A stretch of 64,000 bases of DNA, taken from NCBI RefSeq assembly GCF_900169505.1, contig NZ_LT827021.1:1178001-1242000 (forward strand), given 5' to 3'. Positions 62,171 through 64,000 of this stretch are shown in pieces; the stretch's first letter is position 1; every line of letters begins with the position of its first letter. This DNA comes from Arabiibacter massiliensis. Its GTDB lineage: Bacteria; Actinomycetota; Coriobacteriia; Coriobacteriales; Eggerthellaceae. The notes under the pieces were generated by a model that saw only the letters and a program-made list of their open reading frames with translations, searched no databases and had not been told where the DNA came from. A program made the translations under genes and the position numbers.

Positions 62171-64000
62171 CTACGAAGCCCTCCACACTTGCGCGCCGAA
62201 GAGCTGCTGCAGCTCGGACTTCATGATGGAGCTGGCCGAATCCACCGACACGGGCAGCTCGGCACGGAACTTGTGGCCGTCGCTTTGCTGGACGAACAGG
62301 ACCACGCCGTCGCGGCCCGGGTACGACTTCAGGATGCGGTTCAGCTTCAGCGATTTCGCCTGGTCGAAGTCGGCCATGGGCACGCGCAGCTCGAGGCGCG
62401 AGGGGCGCGCGTCCGCGTCGGAGAGCTCGATGGCCTCCACCTCGAACGCCATGATCTGGTTGCCGCGGTCGTTGTGCTCGAACTTGCCCTTGACCTTGAC
62501 GATGGCGTCCTCCTGGATGGCCTCGGCGTTATCGTCGTACTTGAAGCAGATGCACTCGACGTGGCCGGTCGTATCCTCCAGCGTGAACGTGGCCATCTTC
62601 GTGCCGCGCTTCGTGAGCTTGGTCACCACCGTCGACACCATGCCCACGAACGTGGCCGACTTTATCTCCTTCGTGCACTCGGCCAAGTCGCCCAGCTGGT
62701 ACTTCGTCATGCGCGCGATGGCGCCTTCGTACGGTCGCAGCGGGTGGTCCGAGACGTAGATCTTCATGATCTCCTTCTCGTAGGACAGAAGCTGGCGCTT
62801 GGGCCACTCCACGCCGTCGGGCTCGGGCACGGCCTCCTCGAAGCCGGAGTCCGGATCGTCGCCGAACAGGTCGAACATGCTCACCTGGCCCCGGTCGCGG
62901 TCCTTCTGGCGCTTCGACGCGCTCTCCAGAAGCGGCGTCTCGTCCACGAAGTGCATGAGCTGCTTGCGCGTGTAGCCCGTCGAGTCGAACGCCCCGCCCT
63001 TGATGAGGGCCTCGAGCGTCTTGCGGTTGTAGCACTTCGCGTCCAGGCGGTTCACGAAGTCGTGCAGCGACGTGTAGGGGCCGTTGGCCTCGCGCTCCTC
63101 GATGATGGCCTCGGCCACGTTGGCGCCCACGCCGCGCACGCCCACCAATCCGAAGCGGATGCCGTCGTCGGTAGGCGTGAACTCCGCGTTGGAGGAGTTG
63201 ATGTCCGGCGGCAGCACCGGCGTGCCATTGTGGTTGCAGCTGGCGATGTAGCGGATCAGGCGATCGGTGTTGCCCATGTAGGACGACAGCACGGCGGCCA
63301 TGAAGTCGTTCGGGTAGTGCGCCTTGAGGTACGCCGTGCGCATGACCAGGATGGCGTAGGCCGCGGAGTGCGATTTGTTGAACGCGTACTTCGCGAACTT
63401 CTCGGCGTCTTCCCAGATCTGCTTGGCGATGTCGAGCGAGTAGCCGTTCTCCACCGCGCCGGTGTTCCAGTCCTCCTGCAACGCGCGCATGACGTCGAGC
63501 TTCTTCTTGCCCATGGCCTTGCGCAGCTTGTCGGCCTTGCCGGCGGAGAAGCCGCTCATGGCCATGGAGATCTGCATGATCTGCTCTTGGTAGACCATGG
63601 TGCCGTACGTCTCCTCCAGGATGGGGCGGAGGCGCTCGTCGTAGTAATGGATCTGGGTCCGGCCGCTGGCCACCTTGATGTAGTCCTCCACCATGCCGGA
63701 CTCGAGCGGGCCCGGCCGGTTGAGCGCGATGGAGGCGACGATGTCGGAGAAGCGCGTGGGCGGCAGGCGCGCAAACAGGCTCACGTACAGCGCGCCCTCC
63801 ACCTGGAACAGGCCGTCCATGTTGCCGGACTGCATGAGCTTGAAGGCGCCCTCGTCGTCGATGGGGATCTCCTCGGGCACGATCTTCTTGCCGAGGCGCT
63901 GCTCGATGTTGCGGCACGCGATGGACAGCACGTCGAGCGTGCGCAGGCCGAGGAAATCCATCTTCAAAAGGCCCAGTTCAGGCGTGTAGTGGCCGTCGTA
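62171..64000 (-). CDS. dnaE: DNA polymerase III alpha subunit (C-terminal part)
   Basis: About 610 residues of the replicative polymerase, continuing beyond the right edge. GLLKMDFLGLRTLDVLS, ASIALNRPGPLESGMVEDYI, YGTMVYQEQIMQISMAMSGF, KADKLRKAMGKKK, FNKSHSAAYA and SYMGNTDRLIRYI belong to the fingers and little-finger regions. Then come the HhH motif (GLVGVRGVGANVAEAI) and the OB domain (ATFVGMVSTVVTKLTKRGTK), ending GAQVWRAS. The PHP and palm domains lie outside the window. Confidence 0.95.
   Translation of the reverse strand, partial: YDGHYTPELGLLKMDFLGLRTLDVLSIACRNIEQRLGKKIVPEEIPIDDEGAFKLMQSGNMDGLFQVEGALYVSLFARLPPTRFSDIVASIALNRPGPLESGMVEDYIKVASGRTQIHYYDERLRPILEETYGTMVYQEQIMQISMAMSGFSAGKADKLRKAMGKKKLDVMRALQEDWNTGAVENGYSLDIAKQIWEDAEKFAKYAFNKSHSAAYAILVMRTAYLKAHYPNDFMAAVLSSYMGNTDRLIRYIASCNHNGTPVLPPDINSSNAEFTPTDDGIRFGLVGVRGVGANVAEAIIEEREANGPYTSLHDFVNRLDAKCYNRKTLEALIKGGAFDSTGYTRKQLMHFVDETPLLESASKRQKDRDRGQVSMFDLFGDDPDSGFEEAVPEPDGVEWPKRQLLSYEKEIMKIYVSDHPLRPYEGAIARMTKYQLGDLAECTKEIKSATFVGMVSTVVTKLTKRGTKMATFTLEDTTGHVECICFKYDDNAEAIQEDAIVKVKGKFEHNDRGNQIMAFEVEAIELSDADARPSRLELRVPMADFDQAKSLKLNRILKSYPGRDGVVLFVQQSDGHKFRAELPVSVDSASSIMKSELQQLFGAQVWRAS

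Overview
This window is 64 kb of high-GC chromosome from what looks like an Eggerthellaceae (Coriobacteriia, Actinomycetota) gut anaerobe of the Eggerthella/Gordonibacter type. The assignment is inferred from the gene repertoire. There are several Tat-exported lipoprotein FAD reductases. Two LuxR regulators have about 12 predicted membrane helices. A Tat-lipoprotein molybdopterin oxidoreductase sits with ferredoxin, TorD and NrfD partners. There is also a GatCAB operon and an archaeal-like MetRS. I see no rRNA, tRNA, CRISPR array, intact insertion sequence or prophage.

Layout. 1-6.7 kb: minus-strand housekeeping genes (a PcsB-like exported coiled-coil protein cut by the window edge, rnhA, metG, sppA, rho, transaldolase/F6P aldolase). 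6.9-9.1 kb: an EAL phosphodiesterase with a degenerate GGDEF. 9.2-17.0 kb: a minus-strand histidine operon hisZG-hisD-hisC-hisB-hisH-hisA-(24-aa ORF)-hisF-hisI, in which HisZ and HisG are one polypeptide and hisE is absent. A perfect parS-like 16-mer lies just upstream. 17.4-22.4 kb: a DUF2797 gene, a small membrane protein and gatCAB. 22.5-29.8 kb: a membrane diguanylate cyclase, a FAD reductase plus 12-TM LuxR regulator, an exported amidohydrolase and a PPOX-family protein. 29.8-40.3 kb: recQ, a fused HigB-HigA-like protein, a proline iminopeptidase-like hydrolase, a prolidase-like amidohydrolase, a 1144-residue surface fusion of a papain-like protease with a 5'-nucleotidase, and a DUF3990 toxin/antitoxin pair that appears to have landed in a GNAT gene beside a shortened larE. 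41-49.2 kb: an iron-sulfur aldo/keto reductase, an alpha/beta hydrolase, a small beta-barrel-like protein, ychF, a sodium symporter, a P1 aminopeptidase and a CLC-family protein. 49.2-56.6 kb: a repeat-rich 720-bp spacer, then a molybdoenzyme, two ferredoxin subunits, TorD, NrfD, a GntR regulator and a slipin. 56.7-64 kb: a repeat-containing acidic protein, truA, a second LuxR/FAD-reductase pair (divergent) and the 3' part of dnaE.

The least expected content is in the repeats. Three dispersed families occur. Family A is a REP-like CATCCTGAGCG element with at least seven copies; it lies inside two reading frames and supplies the last codons and stops of two other genes. Family B has three copies with a conserved core inside long complementary arms whose sequence differs at every locus; two copies are translated in the same frame inside HisH and GatA. 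Family D has four copies, each made of perfect 19-30 bp inverted repeats (different at each locus) around a 102-104 bp interior with shared short motifs. Families B and D share the theme of a conserved core between locus-specific paired arms, which fits a structured RNA, a palindromic mobile element or an invertible segment. This is the best candidate here for something undescribed.

All functional calls come from reading protein motifs by eye; no database search was run. Start codons were moved from the longest frame where a Shine-Dalgarno sequence, overlap or family N-terminus pointed to another site.
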